Shown here in pieces: positions 1 through 8,486 of a stretch of 64,000 nt of DNA. The translations under genes were made by a program, and so were the position numbers. Source of the DNA: Chryseobacterium aahli (GTDB taxonomy: Bacteria; Bacteroidota; Bacteroidia; Flavobacteriales; Weeksellaceae); contig NZ_JALDNB010000003.1 in assembly GCF_022699665.1 (NCBI RefSeq), forward strand, positions 494,635 through 558,634. The letters run 5' to 3'. The notes under the pieces are model-generated. The model ran no database searches. It was not told the DNA's origin and saw only the letters and a list, made by a program, of their open reading frames with translations. Each line of letters opens with the position of its first letter. Position 1 is the first letter of the stretch.

Positions 1-1
1 A

Positions 2-1012
2 GACTATTACAATGGAGATGTCATCCCAACTATAAAACAAAGTCTTTTAGGGCAGATCCCAAGGTATGATAAGGAAATAGAATTCCTGTTTACGCCGGGA
101 ACCGGTTTTGAATATAGCGGTGGAGGTTATGTAATTATCCAAATGGCGTTAGAGGATACTTTGAATAAATCTATTACAGAACTGGCGAAAGAACATCTTT
201 TTGTACCTCTTGGCTTGACGAATACCACCATGATACAGCCTAATGAAAAAGGGTTTCCAACAAATGTAGCTTCTGTTCACGATAAGGATGGAAAAGTTAT
301 AAAAACAGGCTTGCCCATTACGCCACAGATTGGAGCATCAGGAGTATGGTCTACCCCTACAGATCTAGCTAAGCTTTCTATTGAGATACAAAATGCTTTA
401 CGCAATAAAAATAACAAAGTGATTTCTCATCAGGTTGCCAAAAAAGTAACGGAAGTAACAGCTTTGAAAGATGCTGTTGGCGGTTGGGGCTACGGCTGGC
501 AAAAGTCTGTTGCTTATAACAACTATAATTGGTTTATGTGTAATGGTTCCAATACTGGAGTTGGGGGAAGTATTTTGGCTACTATGGAAGACGGGAATGG
601 TTTTGTAATTCTTGCGAATGGCGAAAAGCCTAATCGTATTCCGGTGATAAATGAAGCCCGCATAAAGCTTCTGACATTAATGGACTGGAATAAGAAAATA
701 TCCAATGAAAACACTCAGGAACTTCCTTTGAGCTTAAAAAAACAACTTGTCGGGACGTATAACGATTTTCTTTATGGGCAGGGAGCGGAAACAAAAATTG
801 TAGAAAAGAATAACAGGCTCTATGTTGAATCTCTATTTTTAGGATATTTTAAAGGAAAAAATGCTAACGAATTACTGTATCTGAAAGATGGAACTTTTAA
901 AATTGTAGATTATCCAAATGCACTAAAATTTGATTTCAGCAATGGAAAGATAAACTCTGTTGTCTTAACAAGAGATTCCATGAAAACAGAAGTTCAAATA
1001 ACTAAAAAATAA
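2..1012 (+). CDS. Serine hydrolase, beta-lactamase class C fold (5' end outside window)
   Basis: The frame is open from base 2, so the N-terminus and the catalytic SxxK serine lie before the window. What is visible starts shortly before the second active-site motif, FEYSGGGYVIIQ, where the tyrosine of the class C Y-x-N signature is followed by S-G. A loop with NGSNTG stands where the third motif (HxG/KTG) is expected. The last 100 residues form a small beta-rich tail common in secreted Bacteroidota members. Such proteins are usually periplasmic or lipoprotein esterases or D-amino peptidases rather than antibiotic beta-lactamases; the substrate cannot be told. It is the first of three members of this fold in 10 kb. 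Confidence 0.85.
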   Translation, partial: DYYNGDVIPTIKQSLLGQIPRYDKEIEFLFTPGTGFEYSGGGYVIIQMALEDTLNKSITELAKEHLFVPLGLTNTTMIQPNEKGFPTNVASVHDKDGKVIKTGLPITPQIGASGVWSTPTDLAKLSIEIQNALRNKNNKVISHQVAKKVTEVTALKDAVGGWGYGWQKSVAYNNYNWFMCNGSNTGVGGSILATMEDGNGFVILANGEKPNRIPVINEARIKLLTLMDWNKKISNENTQELPLSLKKQLVGTYNDFLYGQGAETKIVEKNNRLYVESLFLGYFKGKNANELLYLKDGTFKIVDYPNALKFDFSNGKINSVVLTRDSMKTEVQITKK

Positions 1013-1024
1013 ATACAGTTTCCC

Positions 1025-1084
1025 ATGAAAAAATTACTGACCGGTATTTTTCATTTTCATGTCCTGTTTGTGTATTCACAATAA
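1025..1084 (+). other. Orphan signal-peptide-like micro-ORF
   Basis: An ATG 12 bases after the serine hydrolase stop opens a 19-codon frame, MKKLLTGIFHFHVLFVYSQ, that looks like a Bacteroidota signal peptide (Lys-Lys start, hydrophobic core, final S-Q) and then hits TAA. No continuation was recognised in other frames of the 140 bases that follow. It could be the remains of a lost secreted-protein gene or chance. Confidence 0.2.
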
Positions 1085-1225
1085 GAGAATAACGCAATAG
1101 TGCTTTCTATCCATAAATTAAAACCATAAATTAATCGCAGCTCATCAATATTCAGATATGTAAGTGTTGCAATATTCAAAAATATTGTCTTACAGCTGAT
1201 ATGAGCCAAAATCAAATATTAAAAT

Positions 1226-1684
1226 ATGATAAAAAAAATTCTCTTACTATCTTTTGTTTCAATCCTAGCAACAAATCTTATTTCAGCAAAGGCGAAAATT
1301 CCATTTGGAAAGGTTGATAAAATAGAAATAATAGCAGATTTACCGAACACTGAGAAGTATGCTGTAAGTAAAGACTCAAAAGAATACCTGGATTTGGCAA
1401 GAATGCATCAGGAATATAATATTGCCTGGGTCATTCCGGTCTGGATAACGCAGGAACCCAAATTGGTCTTAGCAAAAAAAGAAAGTGACGAATATTTCGA
1501 ATTAACTAATGAACAGCTAGATCAGATTATGAATGAAAATAAACTGAATAAAGAAGATCTTTTGCAGCTTGGGCTTTACACACAATATGGAGGGAAATTC
1601 ATAATAGTATTGATTATCATACTTATTCTCTATGGGATTTTTTCTAAAGACAAGCCTAAAAAAGTAAATCCAACAACTATTTAA
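1226..1684 (+). CDS. Hypothetical exported protein with C-terminal membrane anchor
   Basis: Not recognised as a known family. The 152 residues begin with a signal peptide (MIKKILLLSFVSILATNLISA), continue with a charged soluble region of about 100 residues, and end with a single hydrophobic helix (KFIIVLIIILILYGIF) and a short Lys-rich tail, so the soluble part should face the periplasm. It is followed after 28 bases by another single-helix protein, and then at 2419 by a DUF1266 protein, all co-directional; the three may be one transcript. Function unknown. Confidence 0.6.
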   Translation: MIKKILLLSFVSILATNLISAKAKIPFGKVDKIEIIADLPNTEKYAVSKDSKEYLDLARMHQEYNIAWVIPVWITQEPKLVLAKKESDEYFELTNEQLDQIMNENKLNKEDLLQLGLYTQYGGKFIIVLIIILILYGIFSKDKPKKVNPTTI

Positions 1685-1712
1685 ATATTAAAAAACTTAA
1701 ACCAAATAAAAA

Positions 1713-2411
1713 ATGAATCCATTATTTTTAATTCCAGTCGTAGTAATAATTGCAGGGATAGCTTTCATGATTATCATGAATAAAAAACACAAAACTGCAA
1801 AATCAGAAATTGATTTAGATTCTGAAAGAACTAAATATAACCAGTATAAACAAGAGCTTTTAGCGCAGGATTTTCCAAAAATAACAGAGTGGATGAGAGG
1901 GAAGCGAATTGATGCTTTTACTTCTGCATCTGTTCCCCAGTCAACAACCAATAAGATGCAGGAACTTGTAACTGACGGACTAAAAAATGTTGCATTATCC
2001 GCAATAGGGGTAAAGCTTAGACGGATTGAAACAGATTCTTTCTGGGTTTTAAGTGGAAACGATTTACATTTTTTCAGTACCGATACAGTTGGTGAATTAG
2101 ATGAACACATTGTATTTGACAATTTTAGAATCGAAAAAGCCACACTTCAATATGGAGGTATCCTGAAATCGCAATTGGGTGTTTATGCCAAATCATCAGA
2201 AGAATATTTACCCAAAACACATGTTATCACTTTTGATATAGACGGAAGTTCATTATCTCTTGAAATTCACGATAGACTTAATTATAGGGTAGATCCTGAA
2301 GATATGCTCAACCTGAAAAAGCAATTGAAAACAAGAGCAAAATATCAGGTAGTCGGCGAAAAATTGGTAGCAATTTTACAAGACAGATTTCCTAATTTAA
2401 AAATGTCTTAA
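1713..2411 (+). CDS. Hypothetical single-pass membrane protein
   Basis: 232 residues with an N-terminal hydrophobic helix (LFLIPVVVIIAGIAFMIIM) and a positively charged MNKKHK flank, so the bulk is probably cytoplasmic. The C-terminal 150 residues alternate short beta-like stretches (FWVLSGNDLHFFSTD, HVITFDIDGSSLSLEIHD) as in PH-like domains, but no family is assigned. It ends seven bases before the next start and probably shares a transcript with both neighbours. Confidence 0.6.
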   Translation: MNPLFLIPVVVIIAGIAFMIIMNKKHKTAKSEIDLDSERTKYNQYKQELLAQDFPKITEWMRGKRIDAFTSASVPQSTTNKMQELVTDGLKNVALSAIGVKLRRIETDSFWVLSGNDLHFFSTDTVGELDEHIVFDNFRIEKATLQYGGILKSQLGVYAKSSEEYLPKTHVITFDIDGSSLSLEIHDRLNYRVDPEDMLNLKKQLKTRAKYQVVGEKLVAILQDRFPNLKMS

Positions 2412-2418
2412 TAATAGC

Positions 2419-3132
2419 ATGGGGCTTTTATCAAAATTTTTAAATTCATTTAAAAGCATACGATTAAATGATAAAAATAGAGTAAATGGCTATTTATTGG
2501 ATCATTTGCTGGTAGGTTCAATGTATGCCGAACAACAGTCGGCATACCTGAATTCTTATGAAACGGGGTTGAACAAATCTGATATTACAAATTTAGTTGA
2601 AACATATTGGGGAATATCAGATCAAGATCAGGCTATAGAAATTCTCCAGAGTTTGCATGACAGAAATCAAGATGAAAATCTTGATATTGTATATAAAGCA
2701 TTTGAAAACTCAGAAAACTATGTTGATATTTTAAGATCAAATCTTCCCAATGAAGAGGACGTTTTTGAATATTACCTGAATCTGTTCAGAACATTGAAAA
2801 ATGTTGTTCCTGAATTAATTGAGCAGAAAATTATCACAGATTTTACTCAGTTAAAAAAAATAAAAGATAGCGGCTGGAATTATGGAAGAAGTGTGTTTTT
2901 AGCACGGTGTTGCTACGAATTGGGTTATATTTCTGAAAAGGAGCTCATAGAATATTTAGCAAAATCTCACAATGAATTGAAAAAATATTGCAGCACCTGG
3001 AAAGAATACACAACGAGTTATATTTTTGGAAGAGCCATTTGGGGTGGAGGCAGTAATAATGGAATGGTACAGATTGCAAATGACTTATTGAATAACAGCC
3101 AAAGCCCACTCAAGAATAGAACCTACCTCTGA
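2419..3132 (+). CDS. DUF1266 family protein
   Basis: The C-terminal half has the layout of DUF1266: WNYGRSVFLARCCYELGYIS, then KELIEYLAKSHNELKKYCSTW, then a YIFGRAIWGGG stretch, matching the family's W-D/N-x-G-R, S-W and G-R-x-x-W positions. The N-terminal part contains YWGISDQDQAIEILQSL, which is also typical. The family is all-alpha and of unknown role, often near phage-defence or toxin-like genes in other bacteria. It follows the two hypothetical membrane proteins with short gaps. Confidence 0.65.
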   Translation: MGLLSKFLNSFKSIRLNDKNRVNGYLLDHLLVGSMYAEQQSAYLNSYETGLNKSDITNLVETYWGISDQDQAIEILQSLHDRNQDENLDIVYKAFENSENYVDILRSNLPNEEDVFEYYLNLFRTLKNVVPELIEQKIITDFTQLKKIKDSGWNYGRSVFLARCCYELGYISEKELIEYLAKSHNELKKYCSTWKEYTTSYIFGRAIWGGGSNNGMVQIANDLLNNSQSPLKNRTYL

Positions 3133-3162
3133 TTAGAAACCTATGTTCAACACCTACTATGT

Positions 3163-4539
3163 ATGAGAAACTCAAAATTATTATTTCTTTTAGGAATTAG
3201 CTTACTCTCTCTCAAAGGCTTTTCGCAAATCAAAAAGGTTGAGAAGAATGTTAATATAACAGAGAATCGGAAGAGCCTCTCTGAAAAATTATCAAATTAC
3301 ATGCAGGCCCAGGCAGATGTGAATGGATTTAGTGGTACCGTTCTGATTGTCAGAAAAGATTCTGTGCTGTTTCGGGAAGCTTATGGTTATGCAAATTATG
3401 AATGGAAAATAAAATCAACTGCTGATACAAAATTCAGCTTGGCTTCTGTAAGCAAACAGTTTACTGCTGCAGCAATTCTTCAATTGGCAGAGCGTAAACT
3501 TTTATCAGTTGATGATGCACTAAATAAATACTTTCCAGACTTTCTAAAAGGTGATCAAATCACACTTCACATGATGCTTTCTCACATGTCAGGGCTTCCA
3601 ATGGATTTTGATGAACTCTATCTTAACCAGGTTTCTTTAACCCAAGATAATGTATTGAGTTACATTGCTCACAAAGAACTTTTATTTACGCCGGGAAAGC
3701 AGGCTGAATATAGTAATATTGGTTATTACCTGCTGGCACGTATTATAGAAAAAGTAAGTGGCAAAAGCTATTCAATATATTTAAAAGAAAATATCTTTGA
3801 TCCACTGAAAATGAATGATACTGGTGTTATGACCAATGATAAAGTGATAACGAATATGGCTGACAGGTATATCAAAAAGGAGAAAAGTTATAACAAAAAC
3901 CCATACATCAATTGGTCATTTAATATTGGACATGATGGGATCTATTCAACGGTTGATGATCTTTCAAAATGGGATAGAGCTTTATATGGGGTAACGATTT
4001 TAAGTGAAAAAATGCAGCAACTGATGTTTACTTCATATAATGAACAAAACTTTGGATACGGATTCCTGATCAATCCTTTCTATCGTCAAGGACATCAATT
4101 GATTGCTCATGATGGTGGCTTTTTTGGAGCTATGACTTCCCTCAACCGTTTTACAGATGATGATTTGCTTGTCATTGTTCTTTCTAATAATCAGTCTCCA
4201 GCTTATATGTTTGCATACGGATTAGCAGCAATATGCTTTGGTAAAGATGTTGAACTTCCATATTATCATCAGAAGGTTAAAAACAATATATCGCTTTACA
4301 AGCTCTTTAAAGGAAATTATGAAGATGTTAAAATTCTTGAAAATAATGGAAAGCTCTATTATAATGATTTCGATATTGAGCTATTTCCGGAATCAGATAA
4401 TAAATTTTTCAGATCAGATGATGATAACAGAACCCTTGAATTTATTAGAGATTCTAATGGAAAATACTCTAGCATTAAATTGACTAAGGCTGGGGTAGTG
4501 GAAATACGAAAAAAACTATTTAGATATCCGATGCCTTAA
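3163..4539 (+). CDS. Secreted serine hydrolase, beta-lactamase class C fold
   Basis: 458 residues. A signal peptide (MRNSKLLFLLGISLLSLKGFSQ) exports it. The three active-site motifs of the class C/penicillin-binding fold are present: SVSK in SLASVSKQFTAAAIL (nucleophile serine and lysine), YSN in EYSNIGYYLLA, and HDGG in AHDGGFFGAMTS. The last 100 residues are a separate beta-rich domain. Likely an esterase or peptidase of the cell envelope; substrate unknown. It begins 30 bases after the DUF1266 gene. Its 3' end overlaps a doubtful small ORF on the other strand by 20 bases. Confidence 0.88.
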   Translation: MRNSKLLFLLGISLLSLKGFSQIKKVEKNVNITENRKSLSEKLSNYMQAQADVNGFSGTVLIVRKDSVLFREAYGYANYEWKIKSTADTKFSLASVSKQFTAAAILQLAERKLLSVDDALNKYFPDFLKGDQITLHMMLSHMSGLPMDFDELYLNQVSLTQDNVLSYIAHKELLFTPGKQAEYSNIGYYLLARIIEKVSGKSYSIYLKENIFDPLKMNDTGVMTNDKVITNMADRYIKKEKSYNKNPYINWSFNIGHDGIYSTVDDLSKWDRALYGVTILSEKMQQLMFTSYNEQNFGYGFLINPFYRQGHQLIAHDGGFFGAMTSLNRFTDDDLLVIVLSNNQSPAYMFAYGLAAICFGKDVELPYYHQKVKNNISLYKLFKGNYEDVKILENNGKLYYNDFDIELFPESDNKFFRSDDDNRTLEFIRDSNGKYSSIKLTKAGVVEIRKKLFRYPMP

Positions 4540-4819
4540 ATTTATCTTCTTTGGAGTTTGCTTCATTATTTTGACAGATCCGACAATTCATAATTTTTAA
4601 TGTTTTATATGGAGTATGGTTCTTTTGTTTTAAATCCAAAATTTCTTTTATACTGGGAGGATACTTTCCATTAAAATACTCATAGACCAAAGGATTTTGA
4701 GAAAAAAAATGCTTGTTAGATTTAACCCAGGTTTCAGTTAATGTCTGTCCATTTATATGGACAAGAAAAGAAAAGTCGAAGATTTTAAAAATAAAATTGC
4801 TTTTACTTTTTGTGCTCAT
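4520..4819 (-). CDS. Hypothetical small protein (doubtful)
   Basis: 99 codons on the minus strand, overlapping the tail of the convergent serine hydrolase gene. The translation is protein-like: hydrophobic N-terminal third, then charged, with one C-x-x-C pair (NCRICQNN) near the end that could be a thiol or zinc site. No family is recognised and no convincing promoter was seen upstream. Its C-terminal codons are read from the antisense of another gene, which argues for a truncated or spurious frame. Confidence 0.3.
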   Translation of the reverse strand: MSTKSKSNFIFKIFDFSFLVHINGQTLTETWVKSNKHFFSQNPLVYEYFNGKYPPSIKEILDLKQKNHTPYKTLKIMNCRICQNNEANSKEDKFKASDI

Positions 4820-5023
4820 CTTGACAGTAACCTTATTTGTAGCTTGAAGATTATTTGGTAGACAAATTAGCAGCTTTCATCTTGACTATTTTTATCTGTC
4901 TATTGCCATTTATAAGCAATGGCGATATCTTGCAACTAGCTACCTTTGAAGTTTTAAGAGATATGGTGTTTTCCATGAAAAAAATATATAGTTTGCAAAT
5001 GATATGACAAATACTAATTTAAA

Positions 5024-5380
<357 letters not shown>

Positions 5381-5397
5381 TTAAATTATAGGTGTAA

Positions 5398-5432
5398 AAG
5401 AGGGATTCTCATTTTAAATTAAAATCCCTCTT
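5398..5432 (-). terminator. Stem-loop between the two ferredoxin genes
   Basis: A 10-bp perfect stem, AAGAGGGATT against AATCCCTCTT, with an AT-rich loop, lies between the 2Fe-2S and 4Fe-4S ferredoxin genes. On the minus strand the stem runs into TTTT. It could be a weak intrinsic terminator, an RNA-processing site or a stabilising hairpin that sets the ratio of the two ferredoxins. Confidence 0.45.
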
Positions 5433-5455
5433 GAAATAAAACAAAATCTTTGTTT

Positions 5456-5794
5456 TTAATTGGATGCTATTTCAATGGATAAACCATTTAGTTCTTTTGT
5501 GATCTGAATTTGACAAGCTAATCTACTGGTGCTATTTGATGTAAACAACTCTGACAGAAGAGCTTCTTCAATATCTCCCTTTTCAGGAAGTTCAATGTCG
5601 TTTAAAATAAAACAGTGACAAGTTGCACACATTGCCATTCCTCCACAGACAGCTTCCATTGATAATTCATAAACTTTACAGATATCTTTTAAATTGAGTC
5701 CCATATCAGTGGGGCAGTTCAGTGTATGGACGATACCATTCTGATCTCTTACTGTTATGTTGATATCCAGTTCATTATTTGCAGTATTCGTCAT
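5456..5794 (-). CDS. 2Fe-2S ferredoxin, adrenodoxin type
   Basis: 112 residues with the plant/vertebrate-type cluster signature: C-x5-C-x2-C in AVCGGMAMCATCHCF (residues about 49-63) and the fourth ligand in RLACQIQ near residue 93. Such proteins pass electrons to oxygenases or help Fe-S assembly. Its start overlaps the stop of the upstream reductase gene by four bases (ATGA), which implies translational coupling; a flavin reductase and a ferredoxin made together suggests the reductase is its electron donor, though that is inference. Confidence 0.92.
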   Translation of the reverse strand: MTNTANNELDINITVRDQNGIVHTLNCPTDMGLNLKDICKVYELSMEAVCGGMAMCATCHCFILNDIELPEKGDIEEALLSELFTSNSTSRLACQIQITKELNGLSIEIASN

Positions 5795-6345
5795 AAATTT
5801 ACAATTTTTTTATGAGTAGCGATATTAATGAGCTGATCAAATTTATTCTTGTAGAATTCTGAAAATTTTGTTTTATCATCATTGTCGAACAGAGAAGAGC
5901 GAAGTATTGGAACACTGAACGGCAATGGCCAGGCTCTTAAAGATTTCGCAATGGCGTCCATCGCCGTAATTCCCTGCATGGCATGCAGGCCTTCTGCCCA
6001 GCATACGAATCCTATGGTTTTATCTGTGAGATAGGGCGGGTTACTTTTTGCGGTAACTTCCAGCCAATCCAGACAGTTTTTCATCACGCCTGGGATACTT
6101 CCGTGGTAAAGAGGTGCGAACCAAAAATGAAGGTCGGCTTCTCTAAACAATTGATACATCCTTTCTACAGCTAGCGGCGTTTTTCTAAGAGATGTGTCAA
6201 ATAGAGGAATTCCGGAATCGACAAGATTGAAAACTTCAGTTTTAATTTTTAAATTGAGCAATTGATCAGCGAAATAATTGGTAATCAAACCTGAAATAGA
6301 TTCGGTTCTTCTTTCTAACGCTCCATTAAATATAATAGCTTTCAT
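5791..6345 (-). CDS. NADPH-dependent FMN reductase/flavodoxin-like protein
   Basis: 184 residues with the flavodoxin-like fold of the NADPH-dependent FMN reductase family (SsuE/ArsH/ChrR relatives). The N-terminal strand and phosphate loop are IIFNGALERRTESISGLI. The family's flavin-contact segment is FWFAPLYHGSIPGVMKNCLDWL, with P-L-Y-H-G-S-I-P-G-x-M-K-N-x-L-D-W well conserved. The enzyme should bind FMN and reduce flavin, quinone or a ferredoxin in the cytoplasm. It follows the DUF2480 gene by five bases and overlaps the next ferredoxin gene, so it is firmly inside the dismutase operon. Confidence 0.88.
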   Translation of the reverse strand: MKAIIFNGALERRTESISGLITNYFADQLLNLKIKTEVFNLVDSGIPLFDTSLRKTPLAVERMYQLFREADLHFWFAPLYHGSIPGVMKNCLDWLEVTAKSNPPYLTDKTIGFVCWAEGLHAMQGITAMDAIAKSLRAWPLPFSVPILRSSLFDNDDKTKFSEFYKNKFDQLINIATHKKIVNL

Positions 6346-6350
6346 TTTTT

Positions 6351-6848
6351 CTAATTTTTAAATATGACTTTCGGCATTCCAATTTCTCCGTACATCAAGG
6401 TTTTAACCAAAGGTTTGAGAAATAGCGTTGCGGAAAGATACAATGCAGGTGTAATTTCGGTTCTGGCTCTGACCACTACTTTTTTGTCCTTATAAAATGT
6501 TAGATCAGCAGATTTAAGATTGTCCAGTCAAATGTTTTCCAATACTTTTTCAGGATTGTCAAAATAAATATTTTTAGCGTGTGTAAATATTTTTTCTGCA
6601 ATCAGCATAAAGATCCACGGAGGTAGGATTGCGTCCGCAGAACAGATTATAGCCACAATTTTATCTTTGAATTTGGTAAAATCAATCGACGAAACGGACT
6701 CGCGAAATTCTTTTTCTTTTACAATAAGTCCCATAAAAAGATGATCTTTAATATCAAGTACTTTAATTTCCTCAATAGGTTTGAGATCTAAAAGATCAAT
6801 GGCAACAATACCGGATGCATCAACTTTGTTAAAAAAAATATTTTCCAT
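6351..6848 (-). pseudogene. DUF2480 family gene interrupted by an in-frame TGA
   Basis: The first 106 codons give a clear DUF2480 protein (VAIDLLDLKP, DIKDHLFMGLIVKEKEFRE, KIVAIICSADAILPPWIFML). Translation stops at TGA at 6528-6530. The same frame then continues without another stop to TAG at 6351-6353 and encodes the missing family tail (DNLKSADLTFYKDKKVVVRA, then LFLKPLVKTLMYGEIGMPK). Read through, the protein would be 165 residues, the family's usual size, and the TGA replaces what is probably a Trp codon. So either one G-to-A change inactivated the gene or the base call is wrong. DUF2480 has no known function; it sits between the dismutase and the FMN reductase. Confidence 0.85.
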
Positions 6849-6862
6849 AATATTTGATTTAA

Positions 6863-7489
6863 TTATTTGATCTTTAAAAGGGTTTCATCATATTTTTTTT
6901 CAACTGACTCCCAATCTAAAACATACCATAGGGAGTCAATATAATCTGCTCTCTTATTTTGATACGCCAGGTAATAGGCGTGTTCCCAAACATCAAAACC
7001 GAGAATCGGAAATCCTCTATCCGTTATCTGCGTATCCATCATTGGGTTGTCCTGATTAGGTGTCGCAGTGACAGCAAGTAAACCATTGAATTTTACATAC
7101 AGCCAAACCCATCCTGATCCAAATTGGCTTAGGCCGACTTTTTTTATCTCTGCTTTTAAATTGTCCAAGTTTCCAAATTTTACTTTAATAGCTTCATCGA
7201 GTTGGCCTTCAGGCGCCAATTTTGCAGTTGGTGAAAGAATTTCCCAAAATAAAGAATGGTTGAAATGTCCTCCGGCATTATTTCTTACGGACGGACCATA
7301 CCAACTGATTTTTTGAAGGATTAATTCAAGATCCGAATTGTTTTTTTCCTCTTTTTCTAAAGCAATGTTGAGGTTGTCGACATAGGCCTGATGATGCTTT
7401 TGGTGATGGATGCTCATCGTTTCTTGATCAAGATAGGGTTCTAGGGCATCATAGGAGTAAGGAAGCTGTGGTAATTTAAATGTTGACAT
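6863..7489 (-). CDS. Superoxide dismutase, Fe/Mn family
   Basis: 208 residues, cytoplasmic (no signal peptide). Metal ligands are visible: the histidine in the N-terminal HHQKHHQAYVDNLN helix, the second in NNAGGHFNHSLFWEIL, and D and H in GFDVWEHAYYLAYQNKRADY. It disproportionates superoxide. I start it at 7489 (MSTFKLPQLPYSYDALEPYL) and not at the ATG at 7516, because the latter would lie inside the promoter's TATCTTTG box and adds a non-homologous leader. First gene of a five-gene operon with ferredoxins, under a palindromic operator shared with the divergent SufR-like regulator. Confidence 0.95.
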   Translation of the reverse strand: MSTFKLPQLPYSYDALEPYLDQETMSIHHQKHHQAYVDNLNIALEKEEKNNSDLELILQKISWYGPSVRNNAGGHFNHSLFWEILSPTAKLAPEGQLDEAIKVKFGNLDNLKAEIKKVGLSQFGSGWVWLYVKFNGLLAVTATPNQDNPMMDTQITDRGFPILGFDVWEHAYYLAYQNKRADYIDSLWYVLDWESVEKKYDETLLKIK

Positions 7490-7513
7490 AATTCTTTTGT
7501 TATTTTTATAGGG

Positions 7514-7542
7514 CAAAGATAGTGTAAAAGTAAATTAAACAA
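7514..7542 (-). promoter_or_regulatory. Promoter of the superoxide dismutase operon
   Basis: On the minus strand TTG (7542-7540), 18 bases, then TATCTTTG (7521-7514), an excellent match to the Bacteroidota housekeeping promoter TTG-N17-23-TAnnTTTG. Transcription should begin about 18 bases before the ATG at 7489. The upstream element is covered by the palindrome at 7533-7560. Confidence 0.75.
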
Positions 7543-7560
7543 CTATTAGGTTGTTTAATT
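7533..7560. promoter_or_regulatory. SufR-type operator palindrome CAAC-N6-GTTG
   Basis: A perfect inverted repeat with 11-bp arms (AATTAAACAAC and GTTGTTTAATT) around the six-base centre TATTAG. Its core is CAAC-N6-GTTG, the arrangement I recall being reported for the cyanobacterial repressor SufR. It overlaps the upstream promoter element of the dismutase operon and lies between that operon and a SufR-like gene, so a bound regulator should block RNA polymerase. Confidence 0.75.
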
Positions 7561-7635
7561 GGTGTATTGAAAATATTTGCATTTATTTGAAATGTAGCTT
7601 GTTAAAGTTTAAAATGACAAATTATTGAAAATAAC

Positions 7636-7672
7636 TATATTTGTAACGGGAAATAAAACAACCAAAATATTG
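7636..7672 (+). promoter_or_regulatory. Candidate promoter and second operator of the SufR-like gene
   Basis: TATATTTG at 7636-7643 fits the TAnnTTTG box for the rightward gene; no TTG was found at the ideal distance upstream. CAAC-N6-ATTG at 7659-7672 is a one-base-off copy of the operator core and would lie just downstream of the start of transcription, as expected for weaker autoregulation. Confidence 0.4.
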
Positions 7673-7676
7673 ACAA

Positions 7677-8300
7677 ATGGAAAAAACTGCAGGAGAACAA
7701 ATTTTGATGTTTTTAAAAATGAAAACTGAAGCTACTTCTTTAGAGGTTGCCCAAAAACTTAATATCACAAAAGAAGGGGCGAGAAAACATTTGATCAGTC
7801 TGGCTAATAAAGGATTAATCGAGCCTGTTCTAAAAAATGTTGGAGTGGGGAGACCGAGTACCTACTATGTTCTTACTCCCAATGGGCTGTCAAAATTTCC
7901 CGATACCCATGCAGATGTCACCGTCCAGTTATTGAGGTCTGTTAAAAATCTATTAGGTGAAAACGCCTTGGATCTGCTCATCAATGACCGGGAGAAAGTG
8001 GCTTACGACCGATACCAGAATGCAATGGAAAATAAGTTTACGTTAGAGCAGCGTTTGGAAACGTTGGTGAAATTGAGAAGTGACGAGGGTTATATGGCAG
8101 AATGGAATACAATTGATGAAGTCTACTATTTAACCGAAAATCATTGTCCTATATGCGCGGCTGCACGGGAATGTCAGGGATTTTGTCGCAGTGAGCTGAA
8201 AAATTTTCAGAGTATCATAGGAGAGGAATATAAGGTAGAAAGAGTAGAGCACATCCTGTCAGATGGTAATCGTTGCAAGTATAAGATAACTGAAATTTAA
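7677..8300 (+). CDS. SufR-like winged-helix regulator with cysteine cluster
   Basis: 207 residues. The N-terminal 75 are a winged helix of the ArsR/DeoR type (LEVAQKLNITKEGARKHLIS, then GVGRPSTYYVLT as wing). The C-terminal part carries Cys157, 160, 166 and 170 (CPICAAARECQGFC) and Cys200 (NRCKYKI), the arrangement that in SufR and relatives holds a 4Fe-4S cluster sensing iron or redox state. It is divergent from the dismutase/ferredoxin operon, and a CAAC-N6-GTTG palindrome lies between. The likely role is cluster-dependent repression of that operon and itself. Family assignment is from motifs; the ligand is inferred. Confidence 0.8.
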   Translation: MEKTAGEQILMFLKMKTEATSLEVAQKLNITKEGARKHLISLANKGLIEPVLKNVGVGRPSTYYVLTPNGLSKFPDTHADVTVQLLRSVKNLLGENALDLLINDREKVAYDRYQNAMENKFTLEQRLETLVKLRSDEGYMAEWNTIDEVYYLTENHCPICAAARECQGFCRSELKNFQSIIGEEYKVERVEHILSDGNRCKYKITEI

Positions 8301-8486
8301 TCTACTTTTTATAAAAAAGCTCAAATTAAATTCTTAGACATTATCCCAAAAGTGATTCAGCCTAATTTTAGTAATAAAATCTTTAGATCTTTTGAGTTCT
8401 AATGTTGGTTCATCGTAGCGAATATTTATGGGAATGTAAGACTTAATGAATATATTTTACACCTTTAATAATATATGAGAAATTCA

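Noticed and set aside
7490..7516. Upstream ATG (7516) as start of superoxide dismutase
   Set aside because: It falls inside the TATCTTTG promoter box and would add nine residues not seen in the family.
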